A DNA stretch of 64,000 nt from Shimia litoralis (GCF_005518135.1 NZ_SULI01000007.1:1-64000); one strand, 5' to 3'. Positions 27,364 to 37,718 are shown, counted from the first letter of the stretch. Program-made: numbers and translations. The notes: a model not told the origin generated them from the letters alone.

Positions 27364-27391
27364 AAAAAGCCCCGCAGTTGCGGGGCTTTTT
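27362..27391. terminator. Bidirectional terminator between sixA and aapP
   Basis: Stem GCCCCGC/GCGGGGC with loop AGTT, flanked by a run of seven A on the left and five T on the right, so it can stop transcription from both converging units. Confidence 0.93.
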
Positions 27392-27409
27392 CAAGACTAT
27401 GGTCTCTGT

Positions 27410-28201
27410 CTAGTGACCTAAAATCTGGCTGAGGAACAACTTGGTGCGTTCGCTCTGCGGATTGTTAAAGAACTCTTCTGGTTCGTTTTGCTCAACAATT
27501 TGACCTTGATCCATAAAGATCACCCGGTTGGCGACCTGACGTGCAAAACCCATTTCGTGGGTGACACACAGCATCGTCATGCCTTCTTCGGCCAGCTCGA
27601 TCATCGTATCCAGAACTTCTTTGATCATCTCAGGATCAAGCGCCGAGGTCGGTTCATCAAACAGCATGATGCGTGGCTTCATGCACAACGAGCGGGCAAT
27701 CGCCACACGCTGTTGTTGACCACCCGACAATTGACCCGGATATTTATCAGCCTGCTCTGGAATCTTTACCTTTTCAAGGAAGTGCATCGCTGTTTCTTCA
27801 GCCTCTTTCCGAGGCGTCTTGCGCACCCAAATCGGGGCCAGAGTACAGTTTTCCAGAATGGTCAAATGCGGGAACAAGTTAAAGTGCTGGAAGCACATGC
27901 CCACTTCGGAACGGATCTTGTCGATGTTTTTCAAATCCGAGGTAAGTTCGGTTCCATCAACAACAATCCTGCCTTGCTGATGCTCTTCCAGACGGTTGAT
28001 GCACCGGATCAGTGTCGACTTCCCCGACCCTGAAGGTCCGGCGATCACGATCCGCTCGCCTTCGTTCACAGTCAGATTGATATCGCGCAGTACGTGAAAA
28101 GATCCGTACCACTTGTTCATTCCAGAAATTTCAATCGCCACATCATCAGAGACATGCATTTTGGAACGGTCGATTTCTCGATTTGTTGCAAGATCAGACA
28201 T
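27410..28201 (-). CDS. aapP: General L-amino acid ABC transporter ATPase AapP
   Basis: 263-aa ATP-binding subunit of the broad-range amino-acid importer. Walker [11 protein letters not shown]-loop region [10 protein letters not shown], signature LSGGQQQR, Walker [14 protein letters not shown] and the switch His in [10 protein letters not shown] are intact. The ATG at 28201 ([11 protein letters not shown]) has a GGAGATC-type site upstream; the frame extends further into aapM's 3' region but that is not coding here. Last gene of aapJQMP, 11 bp after aapM. Confidence 0.95.
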   Translation of the reverse strand: MSDLATNREIDRSKMHVSDDVAIEISGMNKWYGSFHVLRDINLTVNEGERIVIAGPSGSGKSTLIRCINRLEEHQQGRIVVDGTELTSDLKNIDKIRSEVGMCFQHFNLFPHLTILENCTLAPIWVRKTPRKEAEETAMHFLEKVKIPEQADKYPGQLSGGQQQRVAIARSLCMKPRIMLFDEPTSALDPEMIKEVLDTMIELAEEGMTMLCVTHEMGFARQVANRVIFMDQGQIVEQNEPEEFFNNPQSERTKLFLSQILGH

Positions 28202-28212
28202 TGGTGATCTCC

Positions 28213-29520
28213 TTATTTGTGACCTGTCTGAAGCTTGCGCTCCAGATACATGGAATAACGGGACATGCCGAAGCAAAAGACGAAGAACATCAGCGCAATG
28301 AAGCCATACAGCTCCCATACGATGCCGTTCCACGCTGCATCAGCACGGATAGCATTGGACAAGCCCAGCGGGTCCAAAAGACCGATCACCGACACAAGTG
28401 TGGTATCTTTGAAAAGTCCGATGAATGTACTGACAATCCCAGGAATAGAGATTTTCAGCGCCTGAGGCATGATGACAAGCCGTTGAGCCTGCCAATAGTT
28501 CAGACCCAACGAGTCCGCCCCTTCATATTGTCCTGTGGGCAATGCCGCCAAACCACCTCGAATAACTTCGGCCATATAGGCGGATGCAAACAAGGTCGCC
28601 ATGATGATCACACGCATGATGATGTCAAAGTTCGTCCCCGGAGGCATGAAGATGTTCAAAAGCGTCGACGCCACAAACAACAGGGTGATCAGAGGAACCC
28701 CACGAATGAATTCGATGAACCCAACGCACAGTGCCTTGACGATCAACAAATCAGATTGACGTCCCAAAGCCAAAACAATGCCAATCGGAAGGGAAAACCC
28801 AATCGCGACCACGCCAATGGTGAGCGACAACATCATGCCACCAAAGCTACGACTGTCTACGAAGTCCAACTCGAGTGGGGCGATCCCTGACAAAATTGAA
28901 GAGAAACCTCCGGTCAGGAACATCCACCATACTACTGCTGCAATGACACCGGTAATTATCCCAAGCAGCCCACTCATCGTGTTGGTGACGACGGAATAGA
29001 CCGCATAGCCAATCACAAAGCCCAGCAATGCCCCGACGGGTACCCATATAGATCCTCCCCAAAGCAACCAAGGCATGACAAACGGATACAGCATTGAGAA
29101 ACGCATCATTTTTGCAGGCACATGGTCAGCAAACAACACAGGAGCCAAAGCAACCCCTAGCAACACAAATGCCAGAATTGGGCGCCAATACAGTTCAGAC
29201 GGGTAGAAGCCGAACAACAACTGAACCCAGCGATCCCGAATAACACCCCAGCATGCGCCGCCGTGTTCACCACCGCCGCCAGCAGCGGCAATAATTTCAC
29301 GGCACTCTCTCAGCGACGTGGCATCCCATGTCGGCGAGAACGCCCACGGCAGAATTTTGGAGAGAACCACATAGATCAGGCCCAGCGAGACGATGGTCAG
29401 TATCGAATTGAAAGCACCCGAAAACAGGTTCGCACGCATCCATCCAATAGCGCCAACCGACGTGGCCGGAGGATCTTGTTCAGCAAGCATCTCAGTACGA
29501 ACATACGAAATATCGCTCAT
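28213..29520 (-). CDS. aapM: General L-amino acid ABC transporter permease AapM
   Basis: 435-aa inner-membrane permease. The C-terminal half has the His/Glu/Arg-type permease fold with the EAA-like loop [27 protein letters not shown] region that contacts the ATPase; the N-terminal half carries extra membrane segments characteristic of Aap permeases. About eight or more hydrophobic segments. Forms the channel with AapQ. One base separates it from the aapQ stop. Confidence 0.94.
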   Translation of the reverse strand: MSDISYVRTEMLAEQDPPATSVGAIGWMRANLFSGAFNSILTIVSLGLIYVVLSKILPWAFSPTWDATSLRECREIIAAAGGGGEHGGACWGVIRDRWVQLLFGFYPSELYWRPILAFVLLGVALAPVLFADHVPAKMMRFSMLYPFVMPWLLWGGSIWVPVGALLGFVIGYAVYSVVTNTMSGLLGIITGVIAAVVWWMFLTGGFSSILSGIAPLELDFVDSRSFGGMMLSLTIGVVAIGFSLPIGIVLALGRQSDLLIVKALCVGFIEFIRGVPLITLLFVASTLLNIFMPPGTNFDIIMRVIIMATLFASAYMAEVIRGGLAALPTGQYEGADSLGLNYWQAQRLVIMPQALKISIPGIVSTFIGLFKDTTLVSVIGLLDPLGLSNAIRADAAWNGIVWELYGFIALMFFVFCFGMSRYSMYLERKLQTGHK

Positions 29521-29521
29521 A

Positions 29522-30790
29522 TCACCGCTCCACCAATTTGACGCGTTTGTTATACCAGTTCATCACAAACGAAATCGTCAGCGAAATCGCAAGATAGATG
29601 CCCATCCCTAATAGAACCGTCTCAAGCTCGCGCCCGGTCTGGTTCAGGGTGATCCCCATCAATGTGCCGGTAAGATCCATGTACCCGACAGCAATCGCCA
29701 AAGACGAGTTCTTGGTCAGGTTCAAATAGTTGGAGATCAGCGGCGGAATGATGACGCGTAACGCTTGCGGCAACACAACAAGGTTCATTGTCCGGTTGGG
29801 GCGCAACCCCAGAGCGCTCGCAGCCTCGGTCTGGCCATGGCTGATGGCAAGAATTCCGGCACGAACGATCTCTGCGATAAATGCAGCCGTATAGAGAGAC
29901 AATGCCAACCAGAGCGCAATCAACGAGTTGCGCATATAGATGCCGCCCTTGAAGTTGAACCCTTTCAGCGCTGGATAGCCAAGATGGAAGCCCAATACCG
30001 CGAACAGGATCGCCACTGGGATCAGCACAACGCCCAAACGTAAATACCACGTTGTGGGCCGCACGCCGGTTGATTCTTGCATCCGGTCTGCACGCTGTTT
30101 GATTTTGAAACTTGCATACAGCCCTGCAAACAACACGACCAAGAATGCGACCAAATCCAGCGATACATCAAACCGGAAGCTGCTTGCTCCAAACAGGTGG
30201 ACATTACCGAGGCTGTTGGAAAATAGCGGTTCAGGAATATACACACCGCGATTGGTCAGCGCCACACTGTCGAAAACTTTCATAGTCGCAGCAGGGTCTT
30301 CACCACGGAAAGCCCTTGGGGCAGGCATGGTTTCAATCATGATGGCCATGATGAACACGATCCAAAGCAAGACTGGTACGTTGCGGAATGTTTCCACGTA
30401 CACTGTCATCAGCTTGGAAATAAGCCAGTTTTTAGAGAGGCGCAGAACGCCAATAATCACACCCAAGATCGTCGCAGTGATGCATCCCAATACGGCGACA
30501 AGCAACGTATTCAAAAGACCAATGAAAGCAGCCCGCAGATGTGTGTGTTGAGAATTATAATCCAGCAGCCGCTGGTTGATGTCATAGCCAGCGGGTTCGA
30601 ACAAAAAGCCAAAGCTTGGTTGTTTCCCCAAATCAGCAAGGTTTTGCGCCGTGTTGCTGATGAGCCAGCCGATCAGAATGAGAAACCCGATCAGCGCGAC
30701 AATTTGAATTGTCATCGAGCGATACCGGGTGTCGTAAATCAGCATAGATAGCCGGAACGACGCCTTCGGAGGGTCGGTCAAAGTAGTCAT
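29522..30790 (-). CDS. aapQ: General L-amino acid ABC transporter permease AapQ
   Basis: 422-aa partner permease of AapM. Membrane segments begin at about residue 28; the conserved cytoplasmic loop reads EAASALGLRPNRTMNLVVLPQALR, followed by NYLNLTKNSSLAIAVGY. A long periplasmic insert after the second membrane segment is typical for this permease pair. First gene after the hairpin that separates the binding-protein gene from the membrane components. Confidence 0.94.
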   Translation of the reverse strand: MTTLTDPPKASFRLSMLIYDTRYRSMTIQIVALIGFLILIGWLISNTAQNLADLGKQPSFGFLFEPAGYDINQRLLDYNSQHTHLRAAFIGLLNTLLVAVLGCITATILGVIIGVLRLSKNWLISKLMTVYVETFRNVPVLLWIVFIMAIMIETMPAPRAFRGEDPAATMKVFDSVALTNRGVYIPEPLFSNSLGNVHLFGASSFRFDVSLDLVAFLVVLFAGLYASFKIKQRADRMQESTGVRPTTWYLRLGVVLIPVAILFAVLGFHLGYPALKGFNFKGGIYMRNSLIALWLALSLYTAAFIAEIVRAGILAISHGQTEAASALGLRPNRTMNLVVLPQALRVIIPPLISNYLNLTKNSSLAIAVGYMDLTGTLMGITLNQTGRELETVLLGMGIYLAISLTISFVMNWYNKRVKLVER

Positions 30791-30868
30791 GTAAGAAGTT
30801 CCCCGTTACTCGACCTTGTTTTTATAGGCTTTTTGCCGGTGGTCGATGTTTTGAACTTTATGAAAAGC

Positions 30869-30896
30869 AAAGGGCGCGAGGTGTCTCGCGCCCTTT
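30869..30896 (-). terminator. Intra-operon hairpin between aapJ and aapQ
   Basis: Perfect 12-bp stem AAAGGGCGCGAG/CTCGCGCCCTTT with a GTGT loop, 10 bp after the aapJ stop. Such hairpins stabilise the binding-protein mRNA and reduce readthrough, giving more AapJ than permease. Confidence 0.82.
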
Positions 30897-30906
30897 GAAT
30901 TGGGAT

Positions 30907-31923
30907 TTAGCGGAAGGGAGGCGAATACAGCAGGCCGCCTTCGGTCCACTGAGCGTTCAGGCCACGTGCCAGACCGATCGAAGTGTTTTCGCCGATGTTG
31001 TTGTCGAACAACTCACCATAGTTGCCGCCCGCCATGATGGCGTTCTTAGCCCAGTCAGCAGACAGACCAAGCATTTCGCCAAGGTTACCTTCGGAGCCGA
31101 GCAAACGGTTAACTTCTGGATTGTCCGTACCAGCTGACATTTCCGCAACGTTTGCAGATGTCACGCCAAGCTCTTCAGCTGAAATCAGAGCATTCAAAGA
31201 CCAACGTACAACGTCGCCCCATTGGTTGTCGCCATGACGGACGAGCGGGCCCAAAGGCTCTTTCGAGATGATTTCTGGCAGGAGAACGTGGTCACCCGGC
31301 CTCTCGAATGTTGCGCGTGTCGCAGCAAGGCCAGACGCGTCTGTTGTGTAGACGTCGCATGCCCCAGCAAGATATTGCTGTTGAGCTTCGGCATTGGTTT
31401 CGATTGGCACCGGATCATATTTGATGTTGTTGGCACGGAAGAAGTCGGCCAAGTTCAACTCGGTGGTTGTACCAGTTTGAATACATACGGTCGCTTCATC
31501 CAGCTCTTTTGCCGAAGATACGCCCAATTCAGCCGGAACCATAAAGCCCTGACCATCATAATAGTTCACACCAACAAAGGTGAACTTGAGGTCAACGTCG
31601 CGCGAGAAGGTCCAAGTGGTGTTACGTGCCAGCATGTCGATTTCACCGGACGCAAGTGCCGTGAAACGTGTTTTACCAGTTGTTGGCACAAATTCGACGG
31701 CTTGTGGATCGCCAAGAACAGCTGCGGCGACGGCGCGACAGATACCCACGTCGAAACCTTCCCAGTTGCCGTTTGCATCAGGTGCCGCAAAACCGACAAG
31801 ACCGACTGTTACACCACAGTTCAGTTTGCCGCGTGCTTTTACGTCATCCAGAGTGCCAGCAGCAGCAGCGCCAGCCGCCAGGCCAGCAACAGTCAGCGCA
31901 CCCAAAAGTACGGATTTTTTCAT
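30907..31923 (-). CDS. aapJ: General L-amino acid-binding periplasmic protein AapJ
   Basis: 338-aa substrate-binding protein of the Aap importer. Signal peptide MKKSVLLGALTVAGLAAGAAAA, then the mature start GTLDDVKARGKLNCGV usual for AapJ. Family landmarks: GFDVGICRAVAAAVLGD, RNTTWTFSRDVDL, VNYYDGQGFMVP and a C-terminal GGLLYSPPFR. Binds many L-amino acids in the periplasm and delivers them to AapQM. First gene of the unit; the promoter should lie in the 200 bp upstream. Confidence 0.96.
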   Translation of the reverse strand: MKKSVLLGALTVAGLAAGAAAAGTLDDVKARGKLNCGVTVGLVGFAAPDANGNWEGFDVGICRAVAAAVLGDPQAVEFVPTTGKTRFTALASGEIDMLARNTTWTFSRDVDLKFTFVGVNYYDGQGFMVPAELGVSSAKELDEATVCIQTGTTTELNLADFFRANNIKYDPVPIETNAEAQQQYLAGACDVYTTDASGLAATRATFERPGDHVLLPEIISKEPLGPLVRHGDNQWGDVVRWSLNALISAEELGVTSANVAEMSAGTDNPEVNRLLGSEGNLGEMLGLSADWAKNAIMAGGNYGELFDNNIGENTSIGLARGLNAQWTEGGLLYSPPFR

Positions 31924-32128
31924 GATTTTTATTTCCCCATTGGCTGCCCCATTTAAAGGGGCAAATATTGTGGCCGCTCCCGACCATTAACAACGCAAAG
32001 GATACTTTGTCCTCGGCATTTGTTAGTTTGGGCGCAATCATTGCAAAACGTCAAGTGCCAGATCACAAATTTCAATCTATGCGCACAACTGCCTGATGAA
32101 TGCTTGCCAACAGAGTAATATTAGGGCG

Positions 32129-32842
32129 TCAGAGCTGTGATAAACGGAAGAATCTGTCGGCGTGCAAGAAGGCTTGGCGTTTGATTTCTGCAAGTTCTTG
32201 GGCTTCTTCGTCTTCTCCCCACAAGCTTTCCTGCCATTTCTCATCGACTCGCGACAAGTCCCATATTTCATCGACCGAGTGCACAGAGTGCACTGCAGCA
32301 AATCCAAGAACCAGAGAGCCAGAGAGGCTCACCAAATCGTGAAACGCGGCCAGTTCGAAATCTGTCAGGTCATGGACCCGCTTGGCCAAGCTGGCGAGAA
32401 CCGTCGCATCTTGGGATTCGTGCATCACGCCCGAGACTGGCACAAGAGGTGCCTTGAGTTCAGAGGCGGCCCAGCTGAGCATCGGATCCCATAGCTCGGC
32501 TTGTTTGCGAATCAGCTCTTCGGGTTCAGTGGCGCGATAACATACAAGATCAGAGCCACCGTACTCGGCAATCATGTCCGCAACTTCGGAGTGTTGGATG
32601 CGCACTTTGTCAATTGCAGCATTTGCAGATCGCGTTGTCGGCATGGTCAGCGGCTGGATTTCTTCACCTTGGGCCTGCCACTCCGAGGCGATGACCTCTG
32701 CCATTTTCGCGGTCGGCACTCGCAAATCCGCTTTGGCAGGGGTTTTAAGACCTCGCCCGTCTAATAGAACCGTATACTCATGCCCCTGCGCGCTGACAGT
32801 CGCCTCTTTCCAGAACCGCTTGTTCTTCGTCCAACCACTCAT
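32129..32842 (-). CDS. ATP12-family F1-ATPase assembly chaperone
   Basis: 237-aa ATP12 chaperone, a family shared by mitochondria and alphaproteobacteria that binds the F1 alpha subunit before assembly. Recognisable blocks: RFWKEATV, LLDGRGLKTPAK, EWQAQGEEIQPLTMPTTRSANAAID and LCYRA-type SDLVCYRATEPEEL followed by WDP. C terminus is acidic, WGEDEEAQELAEIKR. Lies immediately downstream of the HAD phosphatase (one-base gap) in the run crcB-rluA-HAD-ATP12; the atp genes are 18 kb away. Confidence 0.93.
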   Translation of the reverse strand: MSGWTKNKRFWKEATVSAQGHEYTVLLDGRGLKTPAKADLRVPTAKMAEVIASEWQAQGEEIQPLTMPTTRSANAAIDKVRIQHSEVADMIAEYGGSDLVCYRATEPEELIRKQAELWDPMLSWAASELKAPLVPVSGVMHESQDATVLASLAKRVHDLTDFELAAFHDLVSLSGSLVLGFAAVHSVHSVDEIWDLSRVDEKWQESLWGEDEEAQELAEIKRQAFLHADRFFRLSQL

Positions 32843-32843
32843 C

Positions 32844-33521
32844 TCAAAGTTCCCACATCAAATCCAAAGTTCGAGGCAAATCACCAAAAGCGTCGATCAC
32901 ACAGTCCGCATCACCAAGCGCACCGATGTCGTGATACCCCCAGCTCACGCCAATACCGCGAACACCCGCAGCTTTGGCCATCGCCATATCAAAGCTGGTG
33001 TCCCCAACCATAACGGCATGTTCTGGTGCCACGCCTGTTTCCGCCAACGCCGCCATAACCATCGATGGATGCGGCTTTGACGGATGGAAATCTGCCACTT
33101 GTTCCGTGACAAATACCGAGGTCAAATCATGCCCCTCTAACAACTTGTCCAAACCACGGCGCGACTTGCCAGTCGCAACCCCCAGCAACACATTGTCTTG
33201 GGCATTTAGGGTATGCAGCACGTCTAGCGCGCCTGGGTACAGCGGCGAGGACTCGGCCGCCCCGGTCTGAGCACGCAATGTCATATAGGCGTCTTTATAG
33301 GCATCCACCAACTGGTCGTGTATTGCCGCGCTCTGATCTGGCGCCAACTTGGGCATGGCCACATCAAGCGACAACCCAACGATCCCCAAAACCGCCTCAC
33401 GCGACGGACACGCAGCCCCCACAGAAGAAAATGCTGATGCCATCGCAGCAAGAATATCACCTTGGCTGTCCACCAAGGTGCCGTCTACGTCAAAGATGAC
33501 AAGCCGAAGCGCTTCGCTCAT
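32844..33521 (-). CDS. HAD-IA hydrolase, phosphoglycolate phosphatase-like
   Basis: 225-aa HAD hydrolase. Motif I FDVDGTLVDS, motif II VATGKSRRG, motif III Lys in HPSKPHPSM and motif IV MVGDTSFDMAMAKAAG are present, with an alpha-helical cap of subclass IA after motif I. Substrate probably a small phosphate ester; roseobacter relatives are annotated as phosphoglycolate phosphatase. Start overlaps the pseudouridine synthase stop by 4 bp and the stop nearly abuts ATP12. Confidence 0.88.
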   Translation of the reverse strand: MSEALRLVIFDVDGTLVDSQGDILAAMASAFSSVGAACPSREAVLGIVGLSLDVAMPKLAPDQSAAIHDQLVDAYKDAYMTLRAQTGAAESSPLYPGALDVLHTLNAQDNVLLGVATGKSRRGLDKLLEGHDLTSVFVTEQVADFHPSKPHPSMVMAALAETGVAPEHAVMVGDTSFDMAMAKAAGVRGIGVSWGYHDIGALGDADCVIDAFGDLPRTLDLMWEL

Positions 33522-34561
33522 TCATCACCCTCAAACGGGTCACGCTCTACATCTTCGGGCAACCATTGGAAGGTATCCCACGTGTGCGCCATGTGCTTGG
33601 GCAGGTCTGCGATGATCTCGACCATCTTTTTGGTCTCGGGGTGTTCAAATCGGATCAGCCGTGCGTGCAGATGAAGTTTCTTGGAAATCTCGCCGCCGAG
33701 CTGTGCGCCCCATCCATCGCCAAGATTTTCCTGACCTGATCCACCGTATTTGCCGTCACCAATAATCGGATGGCCAATTTCAGCCATATGCGCGCGCAAC
33801 TGGTGCGTACGACCGGTGATGGGCTCCAACGCCACCCAAGATGTACGGCCAGCCGCACGAGTCAAAACGACATAATCCGTGACCGCGCGCTTAGCTCCAT
33901 AAGTATCCGCAACATCCTTTGGATGTACGCAGTACATCTTCTCGCCCTCACCGCGTTGCCCGTGGCCAGCCGCTTTGACCAGACCATATTTGATTTGACC
34001 CCGCATCGGGATCGGCACACCAGCGACGGCAGCCCAGTAAATCTTGCGGGTTTCACGATGGCGAAATGCTGTGGTCAACGCGCTGGCCATTTTGCGCGTG
34101 CGGGCCAGAACCAGCACACCCGATGTGTCTTTGTCCAAGCGGTGCACAAGGCGCGGCTTTTCCTCAAGGTCGAATTTCAGCGCTTCGGCAAGACCATCAA
34201 CGTGCTTGGTCTGTTTGCTGCCACCTTGTGTTGGCAAGCCTGGAGGCTTGTTGATCACGATAATATGGTCGTCTTTATAGATGACACAATCGCGGATCAT
34301 GCGTGCATCTGCATCAGACACAAAATCAACTGCGCGCTTAGGTTCTTGCCCCGGATCGGGCAGCGGCGGAATTCGTACCGTCTGACCTTCTAGCAAGCGC
34401 GTGGCGGGCTTCACCCGACCACCATCGACGCGAATTTCGCCCTTTCGGCAGAGCTTTTCGACTCTGATCTGGTTGATGTGGGGGAATATCCGCCGCATCC
34501 AACGATCAAGGCGCTGATCGGCGTCATCTTGTGAAACCGTAATTGTTTGTACCCGGCTCAT
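33518..34561 (-). CDS. RluA-family 23S rRNA pseudouridine synthase (RluC/RluD-like)
   Basis: 347-aa enzyme that isomerises uridines in rRNA. An N-terminal S4 RNA-binding domain (DQRLDRWMRRIFP to CRKGEIRVDGGRVKPATRL) precedes the catalytic domain; the catalytic Asp is in VHRLDKDTSGVLVLAR, and the later GRTHQLRAHMA and HARLIRFEHP blocks are typical. The ATG at 34561 overlaps the crcB stop (ATGA). Which uridines it modifies cannot be told from sequence alone. Confidence 0.93.
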   Translation of the reverse strand: MSRVQTITVSQDDADQRLDRWMRRIFPHINQIRVEKLCRKGEIRVDGGRVKPATRLLEGQTVRIPPLPDPGQEPKRAVDFVSDADARMIRDCVIYKDDHIIVINKPPGLPTQGGSKQTKHVDGLAEALKFDLEEKPRLVHRLDKDTSGVLVLARTRKMASALTTAFRHRETRKIYWAAVAGVPIPMRGQIKYGLVKAAGHGQRGEGEKMYCVHPKDVADTYGAKRAVTDYVVLTRAAGRTSWVALEPITGRTHQLRAHMAEIGHPIIGDGKYGGSGQENLGDGWGAQLGGEISKKLHLHARLIRFEHPETKKMVEIIADLPKHMAHTWDTFQWLPEDVERDPFEGDE

Positions 34562-34935
34562 GCCAATACTCCGCGTGTCATCCACATTCCCAACATCAAG
34601 GCCCCGACCGATCCCACCACGGAAATCATCACATATCCGGCAGCAGCGCCAAATTGACCACGTTCAAACAAATTCACTGTCTCAAGCGAGAACGCCGAAA
34701 ACGTTGTGAACCCGCCCAGAAGCCCCGTCATAATCAAGGGTGACAAATGCGTCAGCCCACGGTGCGCAGCCAGCACCACAAAAACCCCCATCAAGAAGGA
34801 TCCCACGACATTTACGGTAATCACCGCCATTGGAAATCCGTGCCCCAACAGGCGCACGACACCAAGACCAGTCACATAGCGCAGGCATGCACCAACGGCG
34901 CCCCCAAGGGCCACTGAAAGAAGGGTTGTTATCAT
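34558..34935 (-). CDS. crcB: Fluoride efflux channel CrcB/Fluc
   Basis: 125-aa membrane protein with four hydrophobic segments; works as a dual-topology dimer that exports fluoride. The family signatures are GGAVGACLRY at the N terminus, NVVGSFLMG, and the pore block GLLGGFTTFSAFSLE. No fluoride riboswitch was recognised in the short upstream gap. First gene of the run crcB-rluA-HAD-ATP12. Confidence 0.94.
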   Translation of the reverse strand: MITTLLSVALGGAVGACLRYVTGLGVVRLLGHGFPMAVITVNVVGSFLMGVFVVLAAHRGLTHLSPLIMTGLLGGFTTFSAFSLETVNLFERGQFGAAAGYVMISVVGSVGALMLGMWMTRGVLA

Positions 34936-35021
34936 CCCGCGTCTGTCGCGCGCAATGGCCGAAATGTCAAGTTTTCCGGCTTATTGGCAAAAGCGCCCCA
35001 TGCAAGCCAACGAAACCTTCA

Positions 35022-36332
35022 CTAGTCGGAGCGTTTGCTGCGCAATTTCACGAAATAGTCCAAGCGGCGCTTAAGTTCACGCTCGAATCCCCGCTCTACA
35101 GGTGAATACAGCACCGGCCGCTTCATGGTTTCAGGAAAATAGTTCTGTCCCGAAAAGCCATCTTCGGCGTCGTGGTCATATTGATAGCCGTCACCATATC
35201 CTTGGTCTGCCATCAAAGATGTCGGGGCGTTCAAAATATGCTTGGGGGGCGGCTCTGATCCTGTTTTGCGCGCCGCCGCCATGGCATTTTTATAGGCTGC
35301 ATAGGCCGCATTGGATTTCGGGGCCAGCGCCAGATAGGTCACCGCCTGTGCCAAAGCCAATTCGCCCTCTGGACTTCCCAATCGTTCATAGGTTTCCCAT
35401 GATTGCAGGCAGACCGCTTGGGCCTGTGGATCGGCAAGGCCAATGTCTTCTACAGCCATGCGTGTGATCCGGCGCGCCAGATATCGTGGATCTTCACCAC
35501 CTGCCAGCATGCGGGCAAACCAATACAAAGCCGCATCCGGGTCCGATCCCCGCACCGATTTGTGAAGCGCCGAGATGAGATTGTAGTGCTCATCGCCATT
35601 TTTATCATATTTGGCCGCGCGGCGCATCAATCGGGTCGCCAAGGCATCCGTGGACAGCTTGCCTTGCACCTTCCATGCGGACACCTGTTCGATCAGATTC
35701 AGCAACGCCCGCCCATCGCCATCCGCCATTTCCAAAAGCGCCTCGCGGGCAGGACCATCCAAAGGCAACCCGCGGTCCATCTCTTTTTCGGCGCGTTGCA
35801 CAAGACGCTCCAGATCGGCAAAATCCAACCTCTCAAGAACCAGAACCTGCGCACGGCTTAAGACCGCTGCGTTCAACTCGAACGATGGGTTCTCGGTTGT
35901 GGCCCCCACCAAAAGGATGGTGCCGTCTTCCATATATGGCAAGAATCCATCTTGCTGGGCTTTGTTGAAGCGATGAATTTCATCGACAAACAACAACGTC
36001 CCCTGCCCGTTTTGCCGACGGATACGCGCGGCTTCGAACACTTTGCGTAACTCCGGGACACCGGTGAAGATCGCGCTGATTTGCACAAAATGCAGATCGG
36101 TTTCATCTGCCAACAACCGGGCGATAGTGGTTTTGCCAACCCCCGGAGGTCCCCAAAACACCAGCGACGACAAACTTCCCGACGCCAACATCACACCCAG
36201 CGGTGCGTCCGGCCCAAGAACCTGTTTCTGTCCAATGACATCTGACAATACACGGGGCCGCAACCGATCCGCCAGCGGTCTTTGAGCGCTCTCAATCGTT
36301 GGATCGGATGAGGTGCTAAAAAGATCAGCCAT
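35022..36332 (-). CDS. rarA: Replication-associated recombination protein RarA (MgsA)
   Basis: 436-aa AAA+ ATPase acting at stalled replication forks, related to clamp-loader subunits. Walker A GPPGVGKTT, Walker B LLFVDEIHRFNKAQ, sensor 1 VGATTENPSFEL; the C-terminal MgsA oligomerisation region includes SALHKSVRGSDPDAALYW and the ending block QNYFPETMKRPVLYSPVERG. Length is standard. Lies 4 bp from the Do-protease stop, so probably cotranscribed downstream of it. Confidence 0.96.
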   Translation of the reverse strand: MADLFSTSSDPTIESAQRPLADRLRPRVLSDVIGQKQVLGPDAPLGVMLASGSLSSLVFWGPPGVGKTTIARLLADETDLHFVQISAIFTGVPELRKVFEAARIRRQNGQGTLLFVDEIHRFNKAQQDGFLPYMEDGTILLVGATTENPSFELNAAVLSRAQVLVLERLDFADLERLVQRAEKEMDRGLPLDGPAREALLEMADGDGRALLNLIEQVSAWKVQGKLSTDALATRLMRRAAKYDKNGDEHYNLISALHKSVRGSDPDAALYWFARMLAGGEDPRYLARRITRMAVEDIGLADPQAQAVCLQSWETYERLGSPEGELALAQAVTYLALAPKSNAAYAAYKNAMAAARKTGSEPPPKHILNAPTSLMADQGYGDGYQYDHDAEDGFSGQNYFPETMKRPVLYSPVERGFERELKRRLDYFVKLRSKRSD

Positions 36333-36335
36333 GCG

Positions 36336-37718
36336 TCACAACCTAAACCGCATGATGATACGCTGATCACCACGCTGAACAATCATCGACACACGTCCGC
36401 GCAACTTGTGGAATGCGGCCTTGGCCTCTTTTGTTGTTGTGACATCCGTCCCTTGGACGGCACGCAAAATGTCACCAGATGCCAACCCCAATCGGGTCCC
36501 CACCTCGCCGGGACGCTCAATCAGGACGCCTTTGGCGTCACTGCTCAAACTGAACTGTTCGGCAACCGCAGGATTGATATTCGAGATCACCAACCCCGGA
36601 ATTCCCGATTTTCGGCCCAGCTCTAGTGTTTTGCGGGCTGGGCTTTCCGGCGCAGCAATCAGATTGACCGGAACCGTTGCCAACGCCCCGCCCATCATGC
36701 CAGTAACCTCGGCAACAGATCCGATCCCGGCAACAGAAATCCGAAACACCATTTCGGCGGGCGTATTTACCGGCATTCCATTGACCTCAAGGATAACATC
36801 GCCTGATTGGAACCCCGCCGCGCGAAACGGGCTATCTGTATGAAGGTCAGATACCAGCACTCCATTGGGACGCCCAAGGTCAAGCGTTTCCGCCAAATCG
36901 GAATCGACAGGCTGTCCAAACATCCCCGCCCACGGACGATAGAAACGATCATTTCCAGCGCGCGCCTGACGCACAAATTGCGCCACCAGTGACGACGGGA
37001 TCGCAAACCCGATCCCATTTGATCCACCCGAACGCGTCAGAATGGATGTGTTCACGCCAATCAAGGCGCCGTTTATGTCAATCAGCGCACCACCCGAATT
37101 TCCGGGATTGATCGGCGCATCAGTTTGCAAGAATAGCCCTCGTCCGTTCCCTGTCGCGATACCGGAGCGCGCAAGGCCCGAGACAATTCCGCTCGAGACC
37201 GTCTGCCCAACACCAAAGGGATTGCCGATCGCCAACACCAGCTCTCCGACTTCGACCGTATCGCTCTCGCGTAACGGTAAGAATGGCATGTTTTGGGCGC
37301 CCTCCAGCTGAAGAATCGCAAGGTCGCTGCCTTGATCGGCCAGCAACACTTTGGCCGAATACTCGCGGCGATCGTTCAAATGTACCTGAATGTCAGTCGA
37401 GTGCCCGACCACATGGAAGTTTGACACAACAATGCCGTCGCTTGACAGAATGACCCCAGACCCAAGAGAATTCTGCACCTGAGGACGTGGCTCACCAAAA
37501 TCTCTGAACAGGTTTTGAAAGAAGGGATCGCCTTGAAACGGGCTTGATCGCACACTCACGACACGCTTGGCGTAAATATTCACAACAGCAGGGGCGGCTT
37601 GTTTAACCAAAGGCGCGAAGCCTAACGATATCTCTGACTGGCTTTGGGGGACTTTGGTTTCTGCGCCTCCAAGAGACGCAATGGACATGGTCAATATGGT
37701 CAGGATTGCGCGTATCAT
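36336..37718 (-). CDS. Do/DegP-type periplasmic serine protease
   Basis: 460-aa HtrA-family protease and chaperone for periplasmic quality control. Signal peptide MIRAILTILTMSIASLGGAE. The catalytic triad is readable: His in VVSNFHVVGHSTD, Asp in GSDLAILQLE and Ser in NPGNSGGALID. Two PDZ domains follow (around GVLVSDLHTDSPFRAAGFQSGD and GVLIERPGEVGTRLGLASGD). The ATG at 37718 has GGAGG five bases upstream; the frame is open 20 codons further but without a ribosome site. Upstream partner of rarA. Confidence 0.94.
   Translation of the reverse strand: MIRAILTILTMSIASLGGAETKVPQSQSEISLGFAPLVKQAAPAVVNIYAKRVVSVRSSPFQGDPFFQNLFRDFGEPRPQVQNSLGSGVILSSDGIVVSNFHVVGHSTDIQVHLNDRREYSAKVLLADQGSDLAILQLEGAQNMPFLPLRESDTVEVGELVLAIGNPFGVGQTVSSGIVSGLARSGIATGNGRGLFLQTDAPINPGNSGGALIDINGALIGVNTSILTRSGGSNGIGFAIPSSLVAQFVRQARAGNDRFYRPWAGMFGQPVDSDLAETLDLGRPNGVLVSDLHTDSPFRAAGFQSGDVILEVNGMPVNTPAEMVFRISVAGIGSVAEVTGMMGGALATVPVNLIAAPESPARKTLELGRKSGIPGLVISNINPAVAEQFSLSSDAKGVLIERPGEVGTRLGLASGDILRAVQGTDVTTTKEAKAAFHKLRGRVSMIVQRGDQRIIMRFRL

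Noticed and set aside
34936-35021. Fluoride riboswitch before crcB
   Set aside because: The gap is short and no pseudoknot-like conserved core was recognised.
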